The notes under the pieces were generated by a model. The model searched no databases, was not told where the DNA came from, and was given only the letters and a program-made list of their open reading frames with translations. From Sneathia sanguinegens (lineage in GTDB: Bacteria; Fusobacteriota; Fusobacteriia; Fusobacteriales; Leptotrichiaceae): a stretch of 64,000 nucleotides of DNA. Below, in pieces: positions 15,618 to 24,056 of the stretch. Position 1 is the stretch's first letter, and each line of letters begins with the position of its first letter. Position numbers and translations under genes: made by a program. The stretch is taken from NCBI RefSeq assembly GCF_001517935.1, contig NZ_LOQF01000004.1, positions 50,048 through 114,047 on the forward strand, in the 5' to 3' direction.

Positions 15618-16277
15618 ATGATAAAAATTACAAATTTGAAAAAAAATTTAAATAAATTTTGCATAGATTTAAATTTTGCCGTACAAAAGTCGGATATATT
15701 TGGAATAGTTGGCAAATCAGGTAGTGGTAAAACAACGACTTTAAAATTATTACAGGGTTTAATAAAAAAAGATAGTGGAGAAATACAAATTATTGGAAGT
15801 AGTAATTTAATATTTCAAGAAGCTAATTTATTGAATAATTTGTCTATATTTGACAATGTAAACCTAGCTTTAAAATTAAAAGGAATAAGAGATAAAGAAA
15901 GAGTAGAAAAGATTTTAGATTTTGTGGGTTTAAAAGATTTTATGAAAAAATTTCCAAGTCAATTATCAGGTGGACAAAAACAAAGGGTAGCTATTGCAAG
16001 AGCATTAGTAACTAAACCAGATATTTTATTATGTGATGAACCTACAGCCTCATTAGATATGAAAACAAGTTTTGAAATTTTAAATTTATTTAAGGAAATA
16101 AGGGAAGAATATGGAACGACTATAATTATTGTAAGTCACGATCTTGATGTTATTCGATATCTGTGTGATAAGGTGGCGATACTAGAAAAGGGCAAGATAT
16201 ATGAAGTTTTTAAGGTTAATAATAAGGAAAGATTAATTGAGGATTATATTAGTTATGTGAAGAAGGAGTTGGTATAA
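15618..16277 (+). CDS. metN: Methionine-type ABC transporter ATPase (MetN-like, no C-terminal regulatory domain)
   Basis: A 219-residue ATPase: Walker [10 protein letters not shown], signature [15 protein letters not shown], Walker [13 protein letters not shown], switch VSHDLDV. The neighbours (NlpA/MetQ binding protein, MetI-type permease) identify the importer. Standard MetN proteins are about 340 residues because of a C-terminal ACT-like domain that senses methionine; this one ends right after the ATPase core, so feedback inhibition through that domain is absent. One base separates it from the permease gene. Confidence 0.85.
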   Translation: MIKITNLKKNLNKFCIDLNFAVQKSDIFGIVGKSGSGKTTTLKLLQGLIKKDSGEIQIIGSSNLIFQEANLLNNLSIFDNVNLALKLKGIRDKERVEKILDFVGLKDFMKKFPSQLSGGQKQRVAIARALVTKPDILLCDEPTASLDMKTSFEILNLFKEIREEYGTTIIIVSHDLDVIRYLCDKVAILEKGKIYEVFKVNNKERLIEDYISYVKKELV

Positions 16278-16278
16278 A

Positions 16279-16905
16279 ATGGATTATGAATTAATGCAAG
16301 CACTGCGTGAAACAATAATTATGATATTAATACCGACTTTAGTTTCTATTATATTTGGTCTTCCAATAGGGGCTTGTATATATTTGAAAAATAGCTTAAG
16401 TATATTTTGCAATATTTATGTAAATGTTGTTAGAAGTGTACCATATTTATTATTTGTAATAATATTAATACCTCTTACAAGACTACTTTTTTCAACGGCT
16501 TTTGGGGTGCTACCTGCGACTTTACCTTTGTGCTTTGTGGGAGTTGCAACTTTTTCAAGATTTGTTGAACAGTCTTTTGGTGATGTTAATAAAGGAGTAA
16601 TTGAATTAGCAGAATCAATGAAGGTATCAAAATACCAATTAGTTAGATATTTTTTAATAGTAGAGTCAAGACAAAGTTTAGTTTTAGGCTTAACATCTAC
16701 AATAATAAGTATAATTTCTTATTCAACTGTAATGGGAATAGTTGGAGCAGGAGGTATAGGAGATTATGCTATACGATATGGATATTATGAATTCAATATG
16801 CAAGTGGTTTATAAGGCGATAATATATATAGTAATTTTAGTATTTATTATACAGATAGTAGGTAAAAAAATATCAGAGTTATTAGATAAGAAAGGAAGTA
16901 GATAA
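16279..16905 (+). CDS. metI: Methionine-type ABC transporter permease (MetI-like)
   Basis: A 208-residue permease with about five membrane helices. The EAA-type loop IELAESMKVSKYQLVRYFLIV is followed by the MetI-typical STIISIISYSTVMGIVGAGGIGDYAIRYGYYEFN. It forms the channel for the importer. Spacing is one base on each side, so metN, metI and metQ are one operon. Confidence 0.9.
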   Translation: MDYELMQALRETIIMILIPTLVSIIFGLPIGACIYLKNSLSIFCNIYVNVVRSVPYLLFVIILIPLTRLLFSTAFGVLPATLPLCFVGVATFSRFVEQSFGDVNKGVIELAESMKVSKYQLVRYFLIVESRQSLVLGLTSTIISIISYSTVMGIVGAGGIGDYAIRYGYYEFNMQVVYKAIIYIVILVFIIQIVGKKISELLDKKGSR

Positions 16906-16906
16906 A

Positions 16907-17683
16907 ATGAAAAAATTAGGAATGTTAATTTTTAGCATGTTTTTAACTGTATTATCATTTTCAAATGATAAATTAATTAGAATTGCAGCATCAGTTTATC
17001 CAATGGAAAAAATAGTTAGAATTGCTGCAAAAGATTTAGAAAAAAAAGGATATAAGGTTGAAATTAAAGTGTTAACAGATTATCAAACAGCCAATGTAGG
17101 GTTAAAAGCAGGGGATTTTGATGCTAATTTTCATCAACATGAACCTTTTATGCAAATTTTTAACCAAAGAGCTAAGGCAGATTTGGTAAAAGTTAGAGCA
17201 ATATATGATGTATATGTAGGTTTTTATTCAAAAAAATATAAGCACTTATCACAATTACCTAAGGGTGCAACAATAGCTATACCAAATGATCCTACTAATC
17301 AGGCAAGAGCTTTATTGATTTTAGAAAAGGCAAATATAATTAAATTAAATAAACATTCAGGTTTAGTTTCAATAAAAGATGTTAAAAGCACAAAGAATGG
17401 ATATAGGTTTATGCAATTTCCAATTCCATCTTTAGTTCAAGCTTATCAAGAAGCAGATCTTGTATTTAATTGGCCATCACATATGAAAAGAATAGGTGTT
17501 AGTGTTAAGCAAGCTTTAATAAAAGAAAATGATCCTAATAAGACTTATGCGATAATTTTAGCAGCAAGAAAAGATAATAGAAATTCACAAAAGATAAAAG
17601 AACTTGAAAAAGCGATGACAAGTAAAGAAGTTAGTGAATTTTTGAAAAAAGAATATAAGGATGAAGGATATCCAGTATTTTAA
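16907..17683 (+). CDS. metQ: MetQ/NlpA-family substrate-binding protein without lipobox
   Basis: A 258-residue NlpA-family binding protein: AASVYPMEKIVRIAAKDLEKKG, then FDANFHQHEPFM (the conserved Asn/His ligand region) and IAIPNDPTNQARALLIL. Family members bind L- or D-methionine or dipeptides. The N-terminus is a normal signal peptide (MKKLGMLIFSMFLTVLSFS, then NDK) but has no cysteine, so the protein should be soluble in the periplasm rather than lipid-anchored as MetQ usually is. It is the last gene of the operon; no clear terminator follows. Confidence 0.88.
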   Translation: MKKLGMLIFSMFLTVLSFSNDKLIRIAASVYPMEKIVRIAAKDLEKKGYKVEIKVLTDYQTANVGLKAGDFDANFHQHEPFMQIFNQRAKADLVKVRAIYDVYVGFYSKKYKHLSQLPKGATIAIPNDPTNQARALLILEKANIIKLNKHSGLVSIKDVKSTKNGYRFMQFPIPSLVQAYQEADLVFNWPSHMKRIGVSVKQALIKENDPNKTYAIILAARKDNRNSQKIKELEKAMTSKEVSEFLKKEYKDEGYPVF

Positions 17684-17707
17684 AATTGCATAAAAGTATA
17701 ATATAAT

Positions 17708-17736
17708 TTGACTATTTTCATAGATTTTTATATAAT
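17708..17736 (+). promoter_or_regulatory. Promoter of the hypothetical gene at 17767
   Basis: -35 TTGACT (17708-17713), 17-base spacer, perfect -10 TATAAT (17731-17736), then the RBS GAAAGGG at 17751-17757. Confidence 0.8.
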
Positions 17737-17766
17737 CTATTTAAACTATGGAAAGGGATTGAATAT

Positions 17767-18579
17767 ATGGAAGATGCAGATTTGAAAAAAATACATCCAA
17801 TGACAAAAAAAAGTATAAAAACATTTATTGAAAAAAATGGTTTAGATAAAGCATATATAGATAAAATAGAAAATTTAAAAACAATACAAGATTTTATAAA
17901 TTTTTCTGAAAGTATTAAGGATGAAAGTAAAGATTTAGCTGATTTTATAGCAAAAAAATTTGAAAATAAGATAAAAGATACTGTAAAAGACCCATATTAT
18001 TTAGAATTCGATTTTGCAATTTTAGGAAAAATAACGGGTGTAAATAATAAAGAATTACAACTTATATCAGACAAAAAAGCAAAAGAAATAAAAGATTTAT
18101 TAAATAAAGAAGTTATTGACTATGACAGAATAAATCTATTAGTAAAAGAATTAAGAAATGAAAGAAAAGATAAAATAAATATACATGAATATTGTTTAGA
18201 TGGTTTAGCTAGAATTGTAAAAATTATTTTAAGAAATTTGAATATAATGGCAGTTGAATATGGAAAAAGAAATATATTTTTAGAAGCAATAGATGTTACT
18301 GAAAGTAAAGCTGCTATTAGGCCTGAAGCATTAGAATATTTTAATATGGGAATTGAAGAAATTAAATTAAATGACAAACAAAAGGACTATATTTTTCAAT
18401 ATTCAAAAAAGAATAATGTGAAAAAATCAATATTTTCAGCTAAAAAAATAAATACAGTCAAAGATTTTACAAATTTACTTTGTACTTTAACAAAAAATAT
18501 GTTAGTTGGATCAAAGGAAGATATGCTAGATTATTATTCTATAAAAAAAGTTTTTGAATTATATGAAATGTTAGTATAA
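17767..18579 (+). CDS. Hypothetical cytoplasmic protein
   Basis: Not recognised. A 270-residue, charged, Lys/Glu-rich protein with no signal peptide or membrane segment and a largely helical look. It has two similar-looking stretches, KTIQDFINFSESIKDE (about 39-54) and NTVKDFTNLLCTLTKN (about 231-246), that may mark a weak internal duplication. A near-consensus promoter and RBS precede it, and it ends in a bidirectional terminator, so it is a single-gene transcript. No neighbour suggests a role. Confidence 0.7.
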   Translation: MEDADLKKIHPMTKKSIKTFIEKNGLDKAYIDKIENLKTIQDFINFSESIKDESKDLADFIAKKFENKIKDTVKDPYYLEFDFAILGKITGVNNKELQLISDKKAKEIKDLLNKEVIDYDRINLLVKELRNERKDKINIHEYCLDGLARIVKIILRNLNIMAVEYGKRNIFLEAIDVTESKAAIRPEALEYFNMGIEEIKLNDKQKDYIFQYSKKNNVKKSIFSAKKINTVKDFTNLLCTLTKNMLVGSKEDMLDYYSIKKVFELYEMLV

Positions 18580-18608
18580 AAAAAATGATGTTTAAACATC
18601 ATTTTTTT
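18578..18608. terminator. Bidirectional terminator between convergent genes
   Basis: A perfect palindrome centred at 18593/18594: ATGATGTTT paired with AAACATCAT, flanked by an A run (18578-18584) and a T run (18603-18608). It overlaps the stop codon of the minus-strand glycosyltransferase. Confidence 0.85.
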
Positions 18609-19681
18609 ATTAATTGATTTGCTAATTCAATGATTTTTGTAGTTGAATAACATTTAGCTAATTTTTTCATACTATCTACCATATTATTATAATATTCTTT
18701 GTTTTCAATTAAGAAATTTATGTAATTAGGAATGTGTTCAAAATCTTTAATTTCCAAAGCCATATTTGATTCAACTAAAAATGCAGTATTTTCTTCTTCT
18801 TGACCAGGAATGTAAAAAGGTATTATCATAGGTAGATGTTTATTTATAGCTTCTGTAGAAGTAAGTCCACCTGGTTTTGTAATAATCAATTTAGAATTAT
18901 CCATAATATCACTTATCTTATCAGTGAAACCATAAATATGTACTTTACCATCAATAATTTGTTTTGTTAAAGTTTTTGTTAATTTTTTTTGTAATTTTAT
19001 ATTTTTTCCACAAACAACAGTTAAATGTATAGGTAAATTTGAATTAACCAAGATATCTACTACTTTTTCCATTGCTTTTAAACCTAGAGAACCACCCATA
19101 AGTAAAATATTGAAGTCATCAGAAATATTTTCTTTTTTTGTTCTAAATTCTTCTTTTACAGGTATACCAAAAATGAAAACTTTATCTTGGTCTATACCCT
19201 TTTCTACTAAAGTTTCTTTTGTATAGTCACTACCTACAATATATGCATCAACGACCTTATCAATATATGTAGCATGTGCTTTAAAGTCTGTTATAATTTG
19301 AATATATGGTATATCAAATTTAAATAATCTTCTAAGTTGTGCATACATTGGAACACCAAAGGGATGAGTTGAAATTATTACATCAGGCTTTTCAGTTTCC
19401 AAAAGTTTTTTAAGCTTTAATTCATAATGAATTAAAAAGTTTTTCAAAAAGAAGCTATTTATAAAATCAATATCAGATATTTTATATAATATTGAGTATG
19501 CCTTATTTAGATTAGCATTTAATAAAAAATCATAGCCTTTTTCTATAATATGGAATTTTGATTTATTAAAAAGCCCATATATTATACAAGTATTACCTTG
19601 CTTTTCTATTTCATTTTTTAAATTTTTAGCTGCTTGTATATGCCCACCACCAGTGGCGGCTGTTAAAATTAAATATTTCAT
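18599..19681 (-). CDS. GT28-family glycolipid glycosyltransferase (UgtP/MGDG synthase-like)
   Basis: A 360-residue protein with the N-terminal MGDG-synthase domain (TAATGGGHIQAAKNL, residues 7-21; STHPFGVPMYAQL) and the C-terminal GT28 UDP-sugar site (ILLMGGSLGLKAMEKV; IITKPGGLTSTEAINKHLPMI). UgtP-like enzymes add glucose to diacylglycerol to make membrane glycolipids and lipid anchors. ATG 19681 is chosen because AAGGAG lies 5 bases upstream; an in-frame ATG at 19711 has no RBS. It starts 15 bases after the tRNA cluster's terminator on the same strand and has no obvious promoter of its own, so tRNA read-through may feed it. Confidence 0.85.
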   Translation of the reverse strand: MKYLILTAATGGGHIQAAKNLKNEIEKQGNTCIIYGLFNKSKFHIIEKGYDFLLNANLNKAYSILYKISDIDFINSFFLKNFLIHYELKLKKLLETEKPDVIISTHPFGVPMYAQLRRLFKFDIPYIQIITDFKAHATYIDKVVDAYIVGSDYTKETLVEKGIDQDKVFIFGIPVKEEFRTKKENISDDFNILLMGGSLGLKAMEKVVDILVNSNLPIHLTVVCGKNIKLQKKLTKTLTKQIIDGKVHIYGFTDKISDIMDNSKLIITKPGGLTSTEAINKHLPMIIPFYIPGQEEENTAFLVESNMALEIKDFEHIPNYINFLIENKEYYNNMVDSMKKLAKCYSTTKIIELANQLIKK

Positions 19682-19696
19682 ATATACTCCTTTATT

Positions 19697-19728
19697 AAAA
19701 AAATACTTCAAAATAACTTCAAAGTATT
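19697..19728 (-). terminator. Terminator of the Val-Asp-Phe tRNA cluster
   Basis: On the minus strand AATACTT (19722-19728) pairs with AAGTATT (19702-19708) across a 13-base loop, followed by a T run (19697-19703 on the plus strand reads A's). The stem is short, so it is probably leaky. Confidence 0.6.
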
Positions 19729-19738
19729 AAGAGAGTTA

Positions 19739-19814
19739 TGGTGCCCAAACGCGGAATCGAACCACGGACACAGGGATTTTCAGTCCCTTGCTCTACCGAC
19801 TGAGCTATCTGGGC
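19739..19814 (-). tRNA. tRNA-Phe (anticodon GAA)
   Basis: 76 bases including an encoded CCA. The acceptor GCCCAGA pairs with TTTGGGC, the T arm has GGTTCGATT, and the anticodon loop CTGAAAA gives GAA at 34-36. Last of three tRNAs read on the minus strand. Confidence 0.97.
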
Positions 19815-19822
19815 AAAATTAA

Positions 19823-19899
19823 TGGCGGAAGTGACGAGACTTGAACTCGCGACATCTTGCGTGACAGGCAAGCACTCTAACCAACTGAGCTACACCTCC
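19823..19899 (-). tRNA. tRNA-Asp (anticodon GTC)
   Basis: 77 bases including an encoded CCA. The acceptor GGAGGTG pairs with CACTTCC (one G-U), the anticodon loop is CTGTCAC and the T arm has GAGTTCAAGTC. It is 3 bases from the tRNA-Val gene. Confidence 0.97.
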
Positions 19900-19902
19900 A
19901 TA

Positions 19903-19978
19903 TGGTGGTCACAATTGGGCTCGAACCAATGACCCCCTGCTTGTAAGGCAGGTGCTCTCCCAACTGAGCTATGCGACC
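19903..19978 (-). tRNA. tRNA-Val (anticodon TAC)
   Basis: 76 bases including an encoded CCA. The acceptor GGTCGCA pairs with TGTGACC (one G-U), and the anticodon loop is CTTACAA. First tRNA of the cluster. Confidence 0.97.
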
Positions 19979-19990
19979 GAACTACAAGTT

Positions 19991-20019
19991 ATAGTATAAT
20001 AAAATATGAAAATTGTCAA
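19991..20019 (-). promoter_or_regulatory. Promoter of the Val-Asp-Phe tRNA cluster
   Basis: On the minus strand: perfect -35 TTGACA (20014-20019), 17-base spacer, -10 TACTAT (19991-19996). It lies between the gpmA terminator and tRNA-Val. Confidence 0.82.
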
Positions 20020-20021
20020 GT

Positions 20022-20055
20022 AAAAAAAGTACTGCAAAATAATTTACAGTACTTT
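20022..20055 (-). terminator. Terminator of gpmA
   Basis: AAAGTACTG (minus strand, 20047-20055) pairs with CAGTACTTT (20026-20034) across a 12-base loop, then a T run. It sits right before the tRNA promoter. Confidence 0.85.
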
Positions 20056-20059
20056 AGAC

Positions 20060-20749
20060 TTAGAATGTTTCTGGTTTTGATAAAATATTTAAGTCCTTAT
20101 CTATATCAAAAATTAATGGCTTACCAGTAGTTAAATTTAAGTTTAAAATATCTTCATCAGAAATTTTTAAAAGATACTTAATTAAAGCTCTTAAACTATT
20201 ACCATGTGCAGCTATAATTACATTTTTACCAGCTTGAATTTCCTTAGAAATTGTTTCATTCCAGTAAGGTAATACTCTTTTAATTGTATCTTTTAAGCTT
20301 TCACCTCTAGGACATTCAGCATCACTTAGGTCTTTGTATCTTCTGTCAAATTTAGGATATCTTTCTTTATCGTCAAGTTCAACTAATGGAGGTGCAACAT
20401 CAAAGCTTCTTCTCCAAATATGAACTTGTTCATCACCATATTTTTTAGCTGTTTCAGCCTTGTTTAAACCTTGTAGAGCACCATAGTGTCTTTCGTTTAA
20501 TCTCCAAGATTTGTATACAGGTAAGTAAAGTTGATCTATTCCTTCAAGAACATAGTTAAGAGTTTTAATTGCTCTTTTTTGGTATGAAGTAAAGGCAACA
20601 TCAAATTCTAAACCTAAGTCTTTTAGTGTTTTACCACCATTTTTAGCTTCTTGAACTCCTTTTTCTGTCAAGTCAACATCAGTCCAACCAGTGAATTTAT
20701 TTTCCAAGTTCCATTGGCTTTCACCATGTCTTATTAAAACTAATTTCAT
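20060..20749 (-). CDS. gpmA: 2,3-bisphosphoglycerate-dependent phosphoglycerate mutase
   Basis: 229 residues. The catalytic histidine H8 is in IRHGESQWN; the dPGM insert [22 protein letters not shown] and the second catalytic histidine in [11 protein letters not shown] are present. It interconverts 3- and 2-phosphoglycerate in glycolysis. ATG 20749 is chosen because AAAGGAG lies 8 bases upstream; an in-frame ATG at 20809 overlaps the promoter. Single gene with its own promoter and terminator. Confidence 0.96.
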   Translation of the reverse strand: MKLVLIRHGESQWNLENKFTGWTDVDLTEKGVQEAKNGGKTLKDLGLEFDVAFTSYQKRAIKTLNYVLEGIDQLYLPVYKSWRLNERHYGALQGLNKAETAKKYGDEQVHIWRRSFDVAPPLVELDDKERYPKFDRRYKDLSDAECPRGESLKDTIKRVLPYWNETISKEIQAGKNVIIAAHGNSLRALIKYLLKISDEDILNLNLTTGKPLIFDIDKDLNILSKPETF

Positions 20750-20780
20750 TAGTAAGTCTCCTTTCAAAATTCTTAAGTTA

Positions 20781-20809
20781 ATTATACAATAATTGATTAA
20801 AATTATCAA
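20781..20809 (-). promoter_or_regulatory. Promoter of gpmA
   Basis: On the minus strand: -35 TTGATA (20804-20809), 17-base spacer, perfect -10 TATAAT (20781-20786). It also rules out the upstream in-frame ATG as the gpmA start. Confidence 0.82.
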
Positions 20810-20829
20810 TAAAATAGACTAACAACTTT

Positions 20830-20858
20830 TTGATATTTGTGTTAAAATGAATTATATA
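20830..20858 (+). promoter_or_regulatory. Promoter of the beta-glucuronidase operon
   Basis: -35 TTGATA (20830-20835), 17-base spacer, -10 TATATA (20853-20858). It is divergent from the gpmA promoter. No clear LacI-type palindrome was found next to it by eye. Confidence 0.6.
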
Positions 20859-20875
20859 GGGAAAGAGGTGCGATT

Positions 20876-22588
20876 ATGTTATATCCAAAACAAACAATAA
20901 CAAGGGAGATTTTAGATTTAAATGGAATTTGGGAATTTAATTTTGAAAATGAAGAAAAGGAGTATATTGCAGTTCCCGGTTCATTTAATGATCAAGTTGC
21001 AAATCATAATAAAAGACATTATGTTGGAAATATGTATTATAGAAAGGAATTTTATCTTAATTCGCAAATGCTTGAAAAAGATATATTTATAAGATTTGGA
21101 TCTGTAACGCATAATGCTAAAGTATATGTAAATGATAATTTTGTTGGCTCACATAAAGGAGGATTTACTCCATTTGAAATTAATATTAATGAGGTAGCAA
21201 AAGAAGGCTTGAATGAAGTATTAGTTATAGTTGATAATATTTTAGATTATACAAGTTTACCTGTAGGTAATTTAAAAATTATTGACGGAGTTAAAAAAGT
21301 TGATGAAAATTTTGACTTTTTCAATTATTCAGGCATACAAAGACCAGTAAAAATATGGATAAAACCTAAACAACATATAGAAGATGTAATTATAACATAT
21401 GAAGTTGTAGAAAAAAATGCAAGAGTTTCTTTTGAAATCAAAAAGAATTGTAATTTAAAACATAGAATAAGAATATTGGATGAAAATAATAAAGTAGTTT
21501 CAGAAGATGGATATATTAAAAATGTTAAATTATGGCAACCATTAAAAGCATATTTATATAAAGCAGTGGTTGATTTACTTGATGAAAATGATGAAATTGT
21601 AGATGAATATATTGAAGAATTTGGAATAAGAACATTAGAAATAAAAAATAATCAATTACTTATTAATTCTAAACCTTTTTATTTCAAAGGTTTTGGTAGA
21701 CATGAAGATACAATTTTACATGGTAGAGGTTTAGATGAAGTTGCAAATATAGCAGATATTAATAGAATGTTATGGATAGGAGCAAATTCATTTAGAACTT
21801 CACATTATCCATATAGTGAAGAAATGATGAGATTAGCAGATAGATATGGTTTTGTTGTTATAGATGAAACAACTGCAGTAGGTTTGGTAGATGGCTTTGG
21901 TTTTGAATTATTAGATAAGAAAAAAGTAAATAATACTTGGACTGTTATGAAAACTAAAGAAGCTCATGAACAAGTAATAAAGGAAATGATAGCAAGAGAT
22001 AAAAATCATGCCTGTGTAGTTATGTGGTCTATAGCAAATGAACCAGCAAGTTCGCAAGAAGGAGCATATGAATATTTTAAACCCTTATTTGAACTTGCTA
22101 GAAAATTAGATAAACAAAAAAGATTCTGTACTTTTGTTAACTATATGTTAGCACCTGCAGATAAATGTTTGGTTACAAGTCTTTGCGATATTATTTGTAT
22201 AAATAGATACTATGGTTGGTATGTTGATTTATCAAATTTAGAATTAGCTAAGAAACATATGCTTGAAGAATTGAAAATTTGGCATGAAAAATATCCAACA
22301 AAACCAATTGTATTTACAGAATATGGAGTAGATACCTTAGCTGGTATGCATGATATGGATGAAATGACACCTTATTCTGAAGAATTTCAATTGGAATATT
22401 ATAAAATGTATGAAGAAGTATTTGATAGCTTAGATTATATTATAGGTGAACAAACATGGAATTTTGCAGATTTTCAAACTAAATTTGGAATATTCAGAGT
22501 TCAAGGAAATAAAAAAGGTGTATTTACAAGAGATAGACAACCAAAAAGTATAGCAAGACATTTGAAAGAAAGATGGACGAAAGACTAA
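20876..22588 (+). CDS. uidA: Beta-glucuronidase (GH2)
   Basis: A 570-residue GH2 enzyme: sugar-binding domain, Ig-like domain and TIM barrel. The acid/base is E389 (SIANEPASSQEG) and the nucleophile E482 (FTEYGVD). The glucuronidase-specific N-x-K motif that grips the substrate carboxylate is N545-K546-K547 in QGNKKGVFTRDRQPKS, near-identical to E. coli, so glucuronidase rather than beta-galactosidase is the firm call. No signal peptide, so it works on imported glucuronides, but no glucuronide transporter or uronate pathway gene is adjacent. The LacI-type gene follows 11 bases after its stop. It could free sugar acid from host glucuronide conjugates or glycosaminoglycan fragments. Confidence 0.94.
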   Translation: MLYPKQTITREILDLNGIWEFNFENEEKEYIAVPGSFNDQVANHNKRHYVGNMYYRKEFYLNSQMLEKDIFIRFGSVTHNAKVYVNDNFVGSHKGGFTPFEININEVAKEGLNEVLVIVDNILDYTSLPVGNLKIIDGVKKVDENFDFFNYSGIQRPVKIWIKPKQHIEDVIITYEVVEKNARVSFEIKKNCNLKHRIRILDENNKVVSEDGYIKNVKLWQPLKAYLYKAVVDLLDENDEIVDEYIEEFGIRTLEIKNNQLLINSKPFYFKGFGRHEDTILHGRGLDEVANIADINRMLWIGANSFRTSHYPYSEEMMRLADRYGFVVIDETTAVGLVDGFGFELLDKKKVNNTWTVMKTKEAHEQVIKEMIARDKNHACVVMWSIANEPASSQEGAYEYFKPLFELARKLDKQKRFCTFVNYMLAPADKCLVTSLCDIICINRYYGWYVDLSNLELAKKHMLEELKIWHEKYPTKPIVFTEYGVDTLAGMHDMDEMTPYSEEFQLEYYKMYEEVFDSLDYIIGEQTWNFADFQTKFGIFRVQGNKKGVFTRDRQPKSIARHLKERWTKD

Positions 22589-22599
22589 AGGTGAATTTT

Positions 22600-23583
22600 A
22601 TGAGAAAAATTACTATAAAAGATATAGCAAAATTATCTGGAGTTTCATTTAAAACTGTATCACGTGTTATAAATAACGAAAAGAATGTTAAAGATACAAC
22701 AAGAGAAAGAGTTGAAAAACTCTTGAAAGAATTTAATTTTAGTGTGAATTATAATGCAAAAAGATTAGCAAGTAATAGTTTAAAACAAATTGCTATAATT
22801 ACTAATACAGAAGATAATGAGTTAAATAAAAATTATATTATAATGAACTATATATTAAAATATGGTAAGAAAAGAGATTATACTATTTTAGTATATAAAT
22901 CAATGAAAGAATTAATTAGAAATAATTTTGGAAAGATAGATGCAGGATTTTATGAAGGAGTAATTTTTCTCAATCCTAAAAAAATGGATGAAGTTCAAAG
23001 AGTTTGTGATGATAATATACCTGTTGTAGTATCAGGTATTAGTGATAAGTATATTTATGTTGGAACAGATCAATTTGAAAGTGCATATTTAGCAACTAAA
23101 TCATTAGTAAATAAAAAATGTAGAGATATTGGAATAGTGTTGGGTGATCCAGAAACAAGAACAAATATTGAAAAAGTTAAAGGATATAAACAAGCTTTGA
23201 GAGATTCAAATATTAGAATAAATATGAAAAAGATTATGTATAATTATGAAACAAGTCATCAAGTGGAAAATTTGATTACAAAATTTTATTTAAAAAATGA
23301 ATTGTTTCAAGCTTTGATAATAGGGTCAGATATATTAGCATTAGGAGCAGTTAGGGCAGTCAATAAATTAGGGATTAAGTGCCCAGAAAAATTCAAGTTT
23401 ATTTCATTTGGGAATACATATATTTGTACAGAAACTTATCCTACTATAAGTTCTATAAAGCAAAACTTTGAAGAAATTGCTCGCCAATTAGTTGATAAAA
23501 TTATTAATATAATAGAAAATGATAGTAGAGAAACAAGCTTTAAAATATCGGCAGAAATTATTGAAAGAGAGTCAACTATTTAA
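22600..23583 (+). CDS. LacI-family transcriptional regulator (probable regulator of uidA)
   Basis: A 327-residue LacI/GalR protein. The HTH is KITIKDIAKLSGVSFKTVSRVINNEKNV with hinge NYNAKRLASNSLK, then the periplasmic-binding-like sensor (YVGTDQFESAYLATKSL, IIGSDILALGAVRAVN, FGNTYICTETYPTISSIKQ). ATG 22600 is preferred over 22573: the first MRKITIKDIA matches the family N-terminus, and AAAGGTG is 8 bases upstream. Its place right after uidA suggests it controls that gene and itself; the effector would be a glucuronide (inference). Confidence 0.88.
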   Translation: MRKITIKDIAKLSGVSFKTVSRVINNEKNVKDTTRERVEKLLKEFNFSVNYNAKRLASNSLKQIAIITNTEDNELNKNYIIMNYILKYGKKRDYTILVYKSMKELIRNNFGKIDAGFYEGVIFLNPKKMDEVQRVCDDNIPVVVSGISDKYIYVGTDQFESAYLATKSLVNKKCRDIGIVLGDPETRTNIEKVKGYKQALRDSNIRINMKKIMYNYETSHQVENLITKFYLKNELFQALIIGSDILALGAVRAVNKLGIKCPEKFKFISFGNTYICTETYPTISSIKQNFEEIARQLVDKIINIIENDSRETSFKISAEIIERESTI

Positions 23584-23597
23584 AATAAAAAAAATAG

Positions 23598-23626
23598 TTG
23601 ACATTCATTTTAAAAAATGCTATTAT
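23598..23626 (+). promoter_or_regulatory. Promoter of the Pro-Gly-His-Leu tRNA operon
   Basis: Perfect -35 TTGACA (23598-23603), 17-base spacer, -10 TATTAT (23621-23626), 20 bases before the first tRNA. Confidence 0.85.
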
Positions 23627-23645
23627 AACTATTGTCTTGATGGAA

Positions 23646-23722
23646 CGGTGTTTAGCGCAGCCCGGTAGCGCACTTGCCTTGGGAGCAAGGGGTCGTAGGT
23701 TCAAATCCTATAACACCGACCA
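23646..23722 (+). tRNA. tRNA-Pro (anticodon TGG)
   Basis: 77 bases including an encoded CCA. The acceptor CGGTGTT pairs with AACACCG, and the anticodon loop is CTTGGGA. Confidence 0.97.
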
Positions 23723-23723
23723 T

Positions 23724-23799
23724 GCGGGAATAGCTCAGATGGTAGAGCGTCAGCCTTCCAAGCTGAATGTCGCGAGTTCGACCCTCGTTTCCCGCTCCA
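23724..23799 (+). tRNA. tRNA-Gly (anticodon TCC)
   Basis: 76 bases including an encoded CCA. The acceptor GCGGGAA pairs with TTCCCGC, the anticodon loop is CTTCCAA and the T arm has GAGTTCGAC. Confidence 0.97.
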
Positions 23800-23804
23800 T
23801 CTAT

Positions 23805-23881
23805 GGTGACCGTAGTTCAGTTGGTAGAGCGCCAGTCTGTGGATCTGGTTGTCGCGAGTTCAAATCTCGTCGGTCACCCCA
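23805..23881 (+). tRNA. tRNA-His (anticodon GTG)
   Basis: 77 bases including the encoded extra 5' G (G-1, facing C73) that marks bacterial tRNA-His, and an encoded CCA. The anticodon loop is CTGTGGA. Confidence 0.97.
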
Positions 23882-23894
23882 CTTCCAAGTATAT

Positions 23895-23977
23895 GCGTGA
23901 GTGGCGAAATTGGTATACGCACTAGACTTAGGATCTAGCGCTTCGGCTTGAGAGTTCGAGTCTCTCCTCGCGCACCA
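23895..23977 (+). tRNA. tRNA-Leu (anticodon TAG)
   Basis: 83 bases including an encoded CCA. The acceptor GCGTGAG pairs with CTCGCGC, the anticodon loop is CTTAGGA, and a long variable arm (CGCTTCGGCTTG) marks a class II tRNA. Confidence 0.96.
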
Positions 23978-23985
23978 CTTCAATT

Positions 23986-24009
23986 AGAAGCAAGGCTTCT
24001 TTTTTTTTG
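23986..24009 (+). terminator. Terminator of the Pro-Gly-His-Leu tRNA operon
   Basis: AGAAGC-AAG-GCTTCT (23986-24000) followed by eight T's. Confidence 0.88.
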
Positions 24010-24039
24010 TTGCAATTTAGATACTTTTTTTAGTATAAT
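24010..24039 (+). promoter_or_regulatory. Promoter of the TetR-type gene
   Basis: -35 TTGCAA (24010-24015), 18-base spacer, perfect -10 TATAAT (24034-24039), then GGAGG just before ATG 24057. Confidence 0.65.
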
Positions 24040-24056
24040 ACAAGAGTGGAGGAAGT

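Noticed and set aside
23598..23983. Open frames on both strands across the Pro-Gly-His-Leu tRNA genes
   Set aside because: They translate tRNA sequence; the cloverleafs, anticodons and CCA ends explain the region fully.
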